Shown piece after piece: positions 18,589-25,576 of a DNA stretch of 64,000 nucleotides (positions within the stretch are counted from its first letter, which is position 1; each line of letters starts with the position of its first letter). This DNA comes from Chryseobacterium sp. (GTDB lineage: Bacteria; Bacteroidota; Bacteroidia; Flavobacteriales; Weeksellaceae), in NCBI RefSeq assembly GCF_019236175.1, contig NZ_JAFAJM010000023.1, positions 1 through 64,000 of the forward strand. The letters run 5' to 3'. The notes under the pieces were generated by a model. That model ran no database searches and was not told the DNA's origin. It saw only the letters and a program-made list of their open reading frames with translations. A program made the translations under genes and the position numbers.

Positions 18589-19667
18589 GATACGGGAATT
18601 TTTAAATTTACAGTATATTTTTCAACTCCGGAATCGATCTGCAAATCAAATGTATCGCTATAGAGCAGCTCCAGTCTTCTTGTAATATTTGCCAGTCCGA
18701 GCCCGCTGCTTTTTTTATCCGGATTGGAATAATTATGGCTTTTAGAATTGACACATTTAAAATGAAGTTCCTTATTTTCAATACCTATATATAGAGTGAT
18801 ACCGGATGCTTCTCCGTTCATATCCACACTATGTTTAACAGCATTCTCTACAAAAGTTGTAAATAAATTCGGAGGAATAAAGCAGGTGTTTATGGCACGC
18901 TTCTCTCCTTCCGTATGAATATCAAATGAAAAATTTTCCCGTCTTATTTTTTCAAGGTTTAAAAAATTGGAAAGAAAATCAATTTCTGAAGTCAATAAGG
19001 TTTTCTCTTCACTGCTTTCATAAAGCTGATATCTTAGGAATTCTGAAAATTTTACAATCACGACAGAAGCTTTCTCAGGATCTGTTCTGATAAGTGCCTT
19101 AACATTGTTCAGCATATTGAACAAAAAATGTGGATTGATCTGGTTTCTAAGCTCATTCAGTTCCATTGTAAGAGTAAGATTACTCAATTCATTGATCCTT
19201 TTATTATCGCTGATCCATTTCTGGAGGAGCTTTACGGTGGTTGTGGTCAGAATAATGGGAATACACATTAATACACCTTCATAAATTCCACCTTTTTCAT
19301 TATCTCTTGGCATGCTGCTTATTCTGAAATCTCCAAAAAAAGATCTTAAACCATATCCTATAAAATTAAGCCCCATCACTCCCATTAGCACAAGCAGAAT
19401 CAGATAACTGATGTATTTTGTTTCAAAGAAAAACCGGGGAACCAAAACATAGATATTGATATATACCATGGCAATCAGCATGACGTATACAAATATCAAA
19501 ACATAGTACTGATAAACTCCAGGATACCAATGCCAGAATCTCGCACTGTATAAAAGAAAGAAAAAGAAAATGAGAAATAACAGATGCCTGTATAATCTAT
19601 ACCGACTCTCTGTCAGAAAATCGATTACAAGGCTTTCTTTAAATTTCCAGGGGCTGTATTTCGTCAT
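18585..19667 (-). CDS. LytS-type sensor histidine kinase
   Basis: 360 residues from ATG 19667; the earlier in-frame ATG at 19709 adds 14 hydrophobic residues with no better context. Four hydrophobic segments fill the N-terminal half. A His_kinase (LytS/YehU) domain follows with the phospho-accepting His (residue 180) in INPHFLFNML, then an HATPase domain with NAVKHS and SGLGLANITRRL. It lacks an extracytoplasmic sensor domain, so it probably senses a membrane or small-molecule cue. First gene of the pair with the LytTR regulator. Confidence 0.88.
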   Translation of the reverse strand: MTKYSPWKFKESLVIDFLTESRYRLYRHLLFLIFFFFLLYSARFWHWYPGVYQYYVLIFVYVMLIAMVYINIYVLVPRFFFETKYISYLILLVLMGVMGLNFIGYGLRSFFGDFRISSMPRDNEKGGIYEGVLMCIPIILTTTTVKLLQKWISDNKRINELSNLTLTMELNELRNQINPHFLFNMLNNVKALIRTDPEKASVVIVKFSEFLRYQLYESSEEKTLLTSEIDFLSNFLNLEKIRRENFSFDIHTEGEKRAINTCFIPPNLFTTFVENAVKHSVDMNGEASGITLYIGIENKELHFKCVNSKSHNYSNPDKKSSGLGLANITRRLELLYSDTFDLQIDSGVEKYTVNLKIPVS

Positions 19668-19850
19668 AATCCGGATAATTATACCAATTACAAAAATAGG
19701 CAATACCATTATGTATACCTATAATATTATACAAAACCTTCATTTTGTTCTACCAATCCGGCTCTCCGGATTTCGTATAAAATAATGGCCGTTTTGTATA
19801 AAAACAAATTTTTGCCATTCTATTCTGACTTCCTTTGTCCTGTTTAATCA

Positions 19851-20285
19851 ATGCGTATGGAATTAGCCACTTTTAATGAATTGACTCAGGAAATAATCTC
19901 AGAATGTTTTTTTATGACAGAATCCCAACAGGAAGAAAAAGTAATACAACTTATCGATCTTCATCATTTTATCGAGTGTTTTAATCAGAGGCTTGAAATT
20001 CTCAGCTACATTCATCATTCTATTAATATTGTAAAACAGAACAATACTCGTGTCGGTATTTTATTTTACGACCTGAAACATTCTGCTTTACCGGATTGTA
20101 ATGCTTCTGAAGAATTTAAAAAGAAACATAGTCTTGCAGCGCTCTGGTTTGTTTTCGTAGAAGAAGGATTCACCAAAGAAACAACCTGCCACACAGACTG
20201 TATTATAGAGAATAGTCTGGATATTTTCTTTGACAGAATATTTTTATTCAATTTTTTTCAGTCTGTAATTCATTCCTTAAAATAA
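19851..20285 (+). CDS. Hypothetical protein upstream of the DUF6268 gene
   Basis: 144 residues, no family recognised. There is no signal peptide or membrane helix: a helical N-terminal half (FNELTQEIISECFFMTES, HHFIECFNQRLEILSY), a strand-like centre (RVGILFYDLKH) and a C-terminal half with Cys-His-Thr-Asp-Cys. A second Met at codon 3 could be the start. It ends 11 bp before the DUF6268 gene, so the two are one operon, divergent from the LytTR two-component genes. A cytoplasmic partner or regulator is possible; nothing shows which. Confidence 0.65.
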   Translation: MRMELATFNELTQEIISECFFMTESQQEEKVIQLIDLHHFIECFNQRLEILSYIHHSINIVKQNNTRVGILFYDLKHSALPDCNASEEFKKKHSLAALWFVFVEEGFTKETTCHTDCIIENSLDIFFDRIFLFNFFQSVIHSLK

Positions 20286-20296
20286 AAATAATAACC

Positions 20297-21268
20297 ATGA
20301 AAACACTGAGAAAAGTGCTGGTTCCGTTGGCCATACTTCCTTTTAAAAATACGGTATATGCCCAGAAAAAGGACAGTATTCCTTTTAAAGTACGTGCATT
20401 TTTTGCTGATAAATCCCCACAGGCCAGAAACTTTAATATAGATTATACCTTTTTTAGTCCGTATCAATCTACATCCTACCTGCAGAGTCATCAGTTACCA
20501 GATAATAAAGTTAAAAGTCTTCAGCAGATGAGAGCTACGGCCAATATTTATTTTATCAAAAATAAAAGCTGGCTTCTGAGCACGGCACTTAACTACCGTT
20601 ACATTTCATTACAGATGGAGCATCCCGAAGTTATTGAGGGAAGCCGTCACGGAGATTATCATTATCATTCTGAAGCTGTTAATCTGACATATTTTTCAAA
20701 ATTATTCCGCAAAACAGCCATTTATTCCGCCAGTTTTTCTGCAGACGGCAGCGATCAGCATTTTGAACGGGTGAGAGGAATGATAACAGCTTCTCTGATT
20801 ATAAAAGCAAGTCCGAAAACAAAAATGACTTTGGGACTGGCAGGAATTATTGATCCGAGTACACAGATTCCGATTCTCCCTATTTTTACCTATGAAAATA
20901 AATTCAATAACGGATGGGTGCTTGATGTTCTTCTTCCGAAAAAATTACTGATCAGAAAAGATGTTTTTGCCAACGGCAGGGTATCATTAGGAACAGAAAT
21001 GGATAATACCTCATTTTATATTTATACCTATAACCACACGTATGAATTCCGGCAGGCAGATCTCAATTCCGGAGCGATCTATGAGCATCATCTTGGCGGA
21101 AATTTTATAGGAACGGTGAAAGCCGGAATCCGGACCCCGTTTAATACCAGAGTCTTTAATAAAGAAGAAACTTTCAAAAATTATATCTGGGAAGCAAAGT
21201 ATCAGCCCTCATTTTATTTCAATATCGGGCTTTCCTATAATCCTTTTGAAAAACCAAGGAGAAAATAA
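20297..21268 (+). CDS. DUF6268 outer-membrane beta-barrel protein
   Basis: 323 residues with a signal peptide (TLRKVLVPLAILPF, cut near VYAQ). The rest is amphipathic strands, for example WLLSTALNYRYISLQ, VFANGRVSLGTEMDN and SFYFNIGLSYNPFE; the terminal Phe-rich strand is followed by a basic tail. It fits DUF6268 family barrels of Bacteroidota, whose function is unknown. Second gene of an operon with the 144-residue hypothetical; the LytS/LytTR pair next door may regulate it. Confidence 0.75.
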   Translation: MKTLRKVLVPLAILPFKNTVYAQKKDSIPFKVRAFFADKSPQARNFNIDYTFFSPYQSTSYLQSHQLPDNKVKSLQQMRATANIYFIKNKSWLLSTALNYRYISLQMEHPEVIEGSRHGDYHYHSEAVNLTYFSKLFRKTAIYSASFSADGSDQHFERVRGMITASLIIKASPKTKMTLGLAGIIDPSTQIPILPIFTYENKFNNGWVLDVLLPKKLLIRKDVFANGRVSLGTEMDNTSFYIYTYNHTYEFRQADLNSGAIYEHHLGGNFIGTVKAGIRTPFNTRVFNKEETFKNYIWEAKYQPSFYFNIGLSYNPFEKPRRK

Positions 21269-21273
21269 TCTGA

Positions 21274-21609
21274 TTAATGAGTGCCCATTTTTGAGAATAC
21301 ATTGATAATAATGACCCCGATCACAATCAGAGCAATTCCTATAATAGCCGGTAAATCCGGTATCTGTTTAAAAGCAATCACACCGATTATTGTAATAAAA
21401 ACAATACCTACTCCCGACCATATGGCATAAGTAATTCCCACCGGAATCTGACGAAGACTCAGACTCAGACAGTAAAAGGCACAGGCATATCCTATTACCG
21501 TTATCACTGAAGGCCATAGTTTTGAAAATTCTTCTGATTTTTTCAGAAAAGTGGTGGCTATGATTTCAAATATAATAGCCAAAGCAAGAAAAATATAACT
21601 GCGCCCCAT
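21274..21609 (-). CDS. Small multidrug resistance (SMR) transporter, EmrE-like
   Basis: 111 residues and four membrane helices. The proton/drug-coupling Glu is Glu15 (AIIFEIIATTFLK). The helix-3 motif YAIWSGVGIVFIT and the end DLPAIIGIALIVIGVIIIN follow EmrE closely rather than the guanidine-exporting SugE/Gdx type. It should work as an antiparallel homodimer exporting cationic drugs against protons. I see no guanidine riboswitch upstream, consistent with that. It ends 5 bp from the convergent DUF6268 gene. Confidence 0.88.
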   Translation of the reverse strand: MGRSYIFLALAIIFEIIATTFLKKSEEFSKLWPSVITVIGYACAFYCLSLSLRQIPVGITYAIWSGVGIVFITIIGVIAFKQIPDLPAIIGIALIVIGVIIINVFSKMGTH

Positions 21610-21927
21610 TGTTTATTCTTTATACAAAAGTAGTAAAAACAGTTCTGGTATTTTACATTTCCCGAATCAATGATTTATTTAACAACAGATCAAATATCTC
21701 TCATTTCACTACAAAAACATCTCTTAAAAGGGAATTAATATCCATTCATTTTATTTCTTTTTAAAAAACAAAACATGTTATTAAAATTTACAACAAAGAA
21801 AATCAATCACAAATAACATGCTAAAAATAAGCAATTTAAACACCCTATTATTTCTCTTTAAAATGAATATTACAAACAGAAAATCAACATATACGTGTGA
21901 TTTTTCTTCAGATTTGGCATAACAAAC

Positions 21928-21944
21928 TGTCATACTTTATGACA
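21928..21944. repeat. Palindrome TGTCATA-CTT-TATGACA (possible activator site)
   Basis: A 7-bp perfect inverted repeat with a 3-bp spacer, about 320 bp upstream of the sigma-54-like promoter. TGTC/GACA arms at that distance are typical of binding sites for sigma-54 enhancer-binding proteins, but no such regulator is encoded in this window. Palindrome seen; function inferred. Confidence 0.4.
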
Positions 21945-22260
21945 ACTGACAAAAATTCAGCAGGTAAAAACATCATCAAAAAATAAATTTTCTTAACATA
22001 AAAATATCTTTTACGCCGAACTTTCCTTGTCAAAAATAAGAGTGGGCAACAATATTATGCAACGCATTATTTATTATTTGTTTTATCAAGTCCAATATAG
22101 AAGTCTTTAAACGATTAACACTTTCACATAATTTTACATTAAAAATAAAAAATACATTAATAAATTTATAATAATATATTAATTTAATGTAAACTTAAAT
22201 TCACCAATAAATGAACTCACACACACCTAATACACTGATATACATCATAATGCTTTACTT

Positions 22261-22276
22261 TGGCACGTGATTTGAA
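22261..22276 (+). promoter_or_regulatory. Sigma-54-like (-24/-12) promoter
   Basis: TGGCACG-TGAT-TTGAA with a T before it. The -24 part is a perfect TTGGCACG-type box, and GG is separated by exactly 10 bases from the -12 dinucleotide, which is GA instead of the consensus GC. The predicted transcription start near 22287 leaves about 50 bases of leader before the ATG at 22339. Confidence 0.5.
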
Positions 22277-22338
22277 AGTTGTAATATTGCAATTGAAAGA
22301 TTGATAAAAAAAAGTCAAATAATTAAAAATAATACAAA

Positions 22339-22419
22339 ATGGTAACTTATATCGGTATCGCAACTTGTGTAGTAGTGTTCGCATCATATTTCATGACAGT
22401 AAGAAGAGAAAGAAACTAA
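22339..22419 (+). CDS. 26-residue single-pass membrane peptide
   Basis: ATG at 22339, stop TAA at 22417. The product starts MVTYIGIATCVVVFASYF, one hydrophobic helix of about 16 residues, and ends in the strongly positive tail RRERN, which predicts an N-out/C-in inner-membrane peptide. It sits behind a 729-bp non-coding tract with a sigma-54-like promoter and ahead of a hairpin-rich 3' region ending in a terminator, so it has its own transcription unit. No known family recognised. Alternative reading: the ORF is incidental and the transcript is a non-coding RNA of about 320 bases. Confidence 0.55.
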   Translation: MVTYIGIATCVVVFASYFMTVRRERN

Positions 22420-22476
22420 TTCTAAATACAATAAGCCTATAGAGAATCTATACTAATTATATTGTTTTATGTTTTT

Positions 22477-22613
22477 AATCTGATCCTGAAAATCAGATCC
22501 GCTCTTTTACTCATTGGGGTAAAAGGGTCCTAAAAACATAGCAAAAAGATCTTAGTTTCATAACAAATTTTAATATCCAAAAGAAAATCCGGTCATTTGT
22601 CCGGATTTTCTTT
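22477..22613 (+). terminator. Hairpin-rich 3' region ending in a terminator
   Basis: Three stem-loops follow the small ORF: ATCTGAT/ATCAGAT (22476-22498), CTTTTACTC/GGGGTAAAAG (22503-22528) and the terminator AAAGAAAATCCGG/CCGGATTTTCTTT (22580-22613). The last has a T-rich end on the plus strand and would also work on the minus strand. Confidence 0.65.
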
Positions 22614-22720
22614 GTTATTCCCATATTCTTATTTACTGGCCTATCTGTTTATTCTCATTCAGGCAGGTCTTCTTCACCTTGTAAAGCCTTATCTTTGTAC
22701 CTTTAAGAAATTGTATTCTC

Positions 22721-23440
22721 ATGAATCTATACAACCTTATTATTCAGGACAAAGAACAAATACACATCAATGATGTATTCCTTAACGCGACCAATAGAAA
22801 CCTGCTTATCCAGCTGATCAAAGAACACGCTTATGTAAAAGAACTTCAGGAATATGGTCTTCCGGTAAATAATAAGATTCTTCTTCAGGGAAGCTCAGGG
22901 TGCGGAAAAACAATGACCGCAAAAGCTATTGCTCATGCACTGGGTAAAAATATTATCATTTTAAACCTGAGTAATATTGTATCATCACGTATTGGAGAAA
23001 CCTCACAAAATATTAAGATGATCTTCGACAAAGCGGCAAGAGAAAGATCAGTTCTTTTTCTGGATGAGCTCGATCAGATTGGGAAAGCCAGAGGCAGTGA
23101 CGACAAAGATGTGGGAGAAATGCGGAGACTTGTCAATACTCTGATTCAGCTGATCGATTACTATCCTGAAAATGCATTGCTTCTTTGTGCAACCAATCAC
23201 CCAGAGATCATTGATACGGCTTTGCTGAGACGTTTCCAGCTAAAGGTCAATTATGAAATGCCCTCTTCAGAATTTCTGGACACATTCTATGATCAGTTGC
23301 TGAGCCGATTTCCTGACGATCTGAACACTATTGAAAGGAGATACGCCATTTCCTTTGCAGAAGCAAAAGACCATGCGCTTACTTCTGTAAAAGCAGCATT
23401 GATAAGAAAATTGGAAGCTAAAGAAATCTCCCGGTCATGA
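22721..23440 (+). CDS. AAA+ ATPase (FtsH/26S-like AAA module, stand-alone)
   Basis: 239 residues. Walker A at 57-64 (GSSGCGKT), Walker B with Asp115-Glu116 (VLFLDELDQ), sensor-1 region CATNHPEIID and arginine-finger LLRRFQ. The fold is a single AAA module with a short N-terminal helical part. No protease domain or membrane segment is attached, so it is a stand-alone remodelling ATPase of unknown substrate. Its last 4 bp overlap the start of the YggS gene (ATGA), so the two are coupled. Confidence 0.8.
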   Translation: MNLYNLIIQDKEQIHINDVFLNATNRNLLIQLIKEHAYVKELQEYGLPVNNKILLQGSSGCGKTMTAKAIAHALGKNIIILNLSNIVSSRIGETSQNIKMIFDKAARERSVLFLDELDQIGKARGSDDKDVGEMRRLVNTLIQLIDYYPENALLLCATNHPEIIDTALLRRFQLKVNYEMPSSEFLDTFYDQLLSRFPDDLNTIERRYAISFAEAKDHALTSVKAALIRKLEAKEISRS

Positions 23441-24180
23441 AAGAAGATATTCTCCACAACCTAGCCCTCATTAATGACAGAATAAAAAAGTCCTGTATTA
23501 AAGCAGGCAGAAACACTGATGAAGTCAGATTACTACTGGCCACTAAAACCGTTTCCGCAGAGCGAATCAAAATGGCACTGGAAAATGGCCAGATCCTGAT
23601 CGGAGAAAATAAAGTACAGGAACTAAAGGAGAAATATGAGGATTTACAACAAATCCCTCATGAAAATCATTTTATCGGGCATCTTCAGACCAACAAAATC
23701 AAAGATATCCTCAGATACGATGTCACCTGTATCCAGTCTCTGGACCGTTGGGATCTGGCAGAAAAACTTCATCAGAGGCTTTTAGCTGAAAATAAGACAA
23801 TCGAAGTACTGATTCAGGTAAATACCTCCGATGAAGAAAGTAAATTCGGAACAGATCCGGCGCAAACCATAGAACTTATCAAAAAAATTTCAGCTCTTTC
23901 TACAATAAAGATAAAAGGACTGATGACTATCGGTCTGTTCAGTGCTGAAACAGAAAAAGTAAGAGCCTGTTTTAAAATCCTGAAGAATCTGCAACAGGAA
24001 ATTATGCATGAAAACATTCAACATGTAGAAATGAAGGAACTTTCTATGGGAATGAGCGGAGATCTGGAAACAGCTATTGAAGAAGGAGCAACTATCGTAC
24101 GGGTGGGAACAGCAGTTTTCGGGACGAGAATATATCCTGACAGCTATTACTGGAACGAAGGAAAAGAGAACAAAGAATAA
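23437..24180 (+). CDS. YggS-family PLP-binding protein (PLPBP/PipY homologue)
   Basis: 247 residues, a TIM-barrel fold like the N-terminal domain of alanine racemase. Lys37 in LLLATKTV binds pyridoxal phosphate. IGENKVQELKEKY, FIGHLQTNK, VLIQVNTSDEESKFG, GLMTIG, LSMGMSGDLETAIEEGATIVRVG and FGTRIY are the family blocks. It keeps free PLP in balance and affects amino-acid pools; no catalytic activity is established. Coupled to the AAA+ gene upstream. The pairing with an AAA ATPase is uncommon to my knowledge (inference). Confidence 0.92.
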   Translation: MKEDILHNLALINDRIKKSCIKAGRNTDEVRLLLATKTVSAERIKMALENGQILIGENKVQELKEKYEDLQQIPHENHFIGHLQTNKIKDILRYDVTCIQSLDRWDLAEKLHQRLLAENKTIEVLIQVNTSDEESKFGTDPAQTIELIKKISALSTIKIKGLMTIGLFSAETEKVRACFKILKNLQQEIMHENIQHVEMKELSMGMSGDLETAIEEGATIVRVGTAVFGTRIYPDSYYWNEGKENKE

Positions 24181-24187
24181 TGATCAT

Positions 24188-24628
24188 ATGTTTGTATTTA
24201 CGTATACTTTTAAAAGGGAAATAAATAACGATAAAACTCTAAAAAACGTTACAGATGCTGTTTATGCCTCATTCATGGAGAGAGAAATGAAATACATCAA
24301 TATCGAAGGGAACAGAATAACAGGGAAAGACAGTCTGATAAAACTTGATTTTTCAAACAGATCTCCACTGGTATTCTCACCAGGTAAAGAATATTTTATT
24401 TATGATGAAAATACAAAAGTTCTCACATATAAAATTGAAGCTATTTATCCGGTTTTATTTAATCTGATCTACTCATCTGTCCTTTTTTTAATCCTGTATA
24501 AACTTGTTCACCATCCCGTTATAGAACTGGCAGTACCTTTCCTCTTCTTTATTCTCATTACCATTACAGGTTATTTTCAATACCAGATGATCATGGGTAA
24601 AGTCTGCAGAAAACTGGTTGAAGAATAA
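24188..24628 (+). CDS. Hypothetical protein with two C-terminal membrane helices
   Basis: 146 residues from ATG 24188, 7 bp after the YggS stop; a longer frame back to 24077 would overlap YggS and is less likely. An N-terminal soluble part of about 85 residues (FVFTYTFKREINN ... VFSPGKEYFIYDE) is followed by two hydrophobic helices near residues 92-110 and 115-135 (FNLIYSSVLFLILYKL, LAVPFLFFILITITGYF). No family recognised. Probably the third gene of the AAA+/YggS operon. Confidence 0.7.
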   Translation: MFVFTYTFKREINNDKTLKNVTDAVYASFMEREMKYINIEGNRITGKDSLIKLDFSNRSPLVFSPGKEYFIYDENTKVLTYKIEAIYPVLFNLIYSSVLFLILYKLVHHPVIELAVPFLFFILITITGYFQYQMIMGKVCRKLVEE

Positions 24629-24714
24629 ATAACGACACTATTCATCTTTATCTTAGTCTACAAAACCGGTATACTTTTTGATCATAAATCATTAACAACC
24701 AAACAAATGCATTT

Positions 24715-24888
24715 ATGAATAAAAAATTACTATCGGGCTGTCTGATAATGACAGTATTATTCTTTTTTTCATGTGAAAAAGAAAACACAGAGATGAAAAG
24801 TGGAATTTCAATTGAAACGATTTCAATGATAACCGTTCTTATAATGGGAGTAGCCATTTTGGTGGCTTACAGCTATAAGAGAAGATAA
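24715..24888 (+). CDS. Small lipoprotein with a C-terminal membrane helix
   Basis: 57 residues, ATG 24715 to TAA 24886. MNKKLLSGCLIMTVLFFFSC is a lipoprotein signal with Cys20 as the lipid site. A short charged linker (EKENTEMK) and then a hydrophobic helix (about 36-52, ISMITVLIMGVAILVAYS) end in YKRR. A lipidated N-terminus plus a transmembrane C-terminus is uncommon; it could tie the outer leaflet of the inner membrane to the helix. It has a terminator just after it. No family recognised. Confidence 0.6.
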   Translation: MNKKLLSGCLIMTVLFFFSCEKENTEMKSGISIETISMITVLIMGVAILVAYSYKRR

Positions 24889-24910
24889 CAAAATAAATAT
24901 AACGCAAAGA

Positions 24911-24938
24911 GCCTCTCAAAATTTTGGGAGGTTTTTTA
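24911..24938 (+). terminator. Terminator after the small lipoprotein gene
   Basis: GCCTCTCAAAA and TTTTGGGAGG pair (one mismatch-like T-G), followed by T6. Confidence 0.75.
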
Positions 24939-25078
24939 GTTAGGCTTGCTCATACACAGGAATATATTTAGCTAACATTTTATAACAAAATTCCAGTATG
25001 AATACAGAAAGTAAATCTACGCTTCTATATATTTTTATCTTTACTATTCGAACCATCAATTAAACTTAAAAACCACAA

Positions 25079-25463
25079 ATGAAACAGAAAATACATCAGG
25101 AAGAAACGTAAAAAGATTCAGATAAATGTTAGGAATCAAGCAGGAAGCTTTGACTTTCGATTTGGGTGAAGGTGGGAATCAAAAGAAAATCTCATTACTT
25201 GAACAAAAAGAAACTATTGAAGATCCTTTGCGTCAAAAAATCTCTGAAGTATTAAAAATTCCTGTGGGAAGCACTCCGGAATTTCGATGAAGAGCAAGCT
25301 ATCAATATTATTACAAGTAATTTTTCATGATAATGCGACAGGCGTAATTGTTAATAATTACAATCCTACTGATAAAATCATTCAACTTTATGAAGATAAA
25401 ATTGCCCTTTATGAAAGAATGTTGAAGGAAAAGGATAATATGATATGCAGACTTGAAGACTGA
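25079..25463 (+). pseudogene. Broken XRE-type helix-turn-helix regulator
   Basis: The pieces of one Bacteroidota HTH protein can be followed across frames. MKQKIHQ starts at 25079; after a frame change GRNVKRFR leads into a TAA in place of a codon; then MLGIKQEALTFDLGEG, QKKISLLEQKETIEDPL and ISEVLKIPV (the HTH region). After another frame change comes NFDEEQAINIITSNF; a frame change in the T5 run near 25325 leads to FHDNATGVIVNNYNPTDKII and QLYEDKIALYERMLKEKD, a coiled-coil tail that ends at 25463. At least three frameshifts and one nonsense codon are needed, so it cannot make the full protein. Confidence 0.75.
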
Positions 25464-25529
25464 TTAAAAAGAAATAAAAGATCATTCAGGTTTTAAGATT
25501 ACTTCACCGAACTGACGATAAAAAATAAA

Positions 25530-25560
25530 AATCCCTCTCATTGCTGAAAGGGATTTTTTA
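25530..25560. terminator. Bidirectional terminator at the gcvP end
   Basis: AAAATCCCT and AGGGATTTTTT form the stem with A/T runs on both sides; it terminates gcvP on the minus strand. Confidence 0.75.
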
Positions 25561-25576
25561 TCTCTAAAAACTAAGA

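Larger units (their letters stand above)
21610..22338. other. 729-bp non-coding tract
   Basis: No ORF with coding character on either strand; very AT-rich. It holds the promoter of the SMR gene at the left end, a perfect palindrome at 21928-21944, a short ATGC-AAC-GCAT repeat near 22057, and a sigma-54-like promoter at 22261-22276 serving the small ORF at 22339. The length is unusual among the compact gaps of this window. Confidence 0.6.

Noticed and set aside
21274-21609. Guanidine riboswitch expected upstream of an SMR gene
   Set aside because: The protein is EmrE-like rather than Gdx/SugE-like and the upstream sequence shows no riboswitch-like helices.
21914-21930. Second sigma-54-like box at TTTGGCATAACAAACTG
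   Set aside because: The spacing gives TG instead of GC at -12, so the -12 element is missing.
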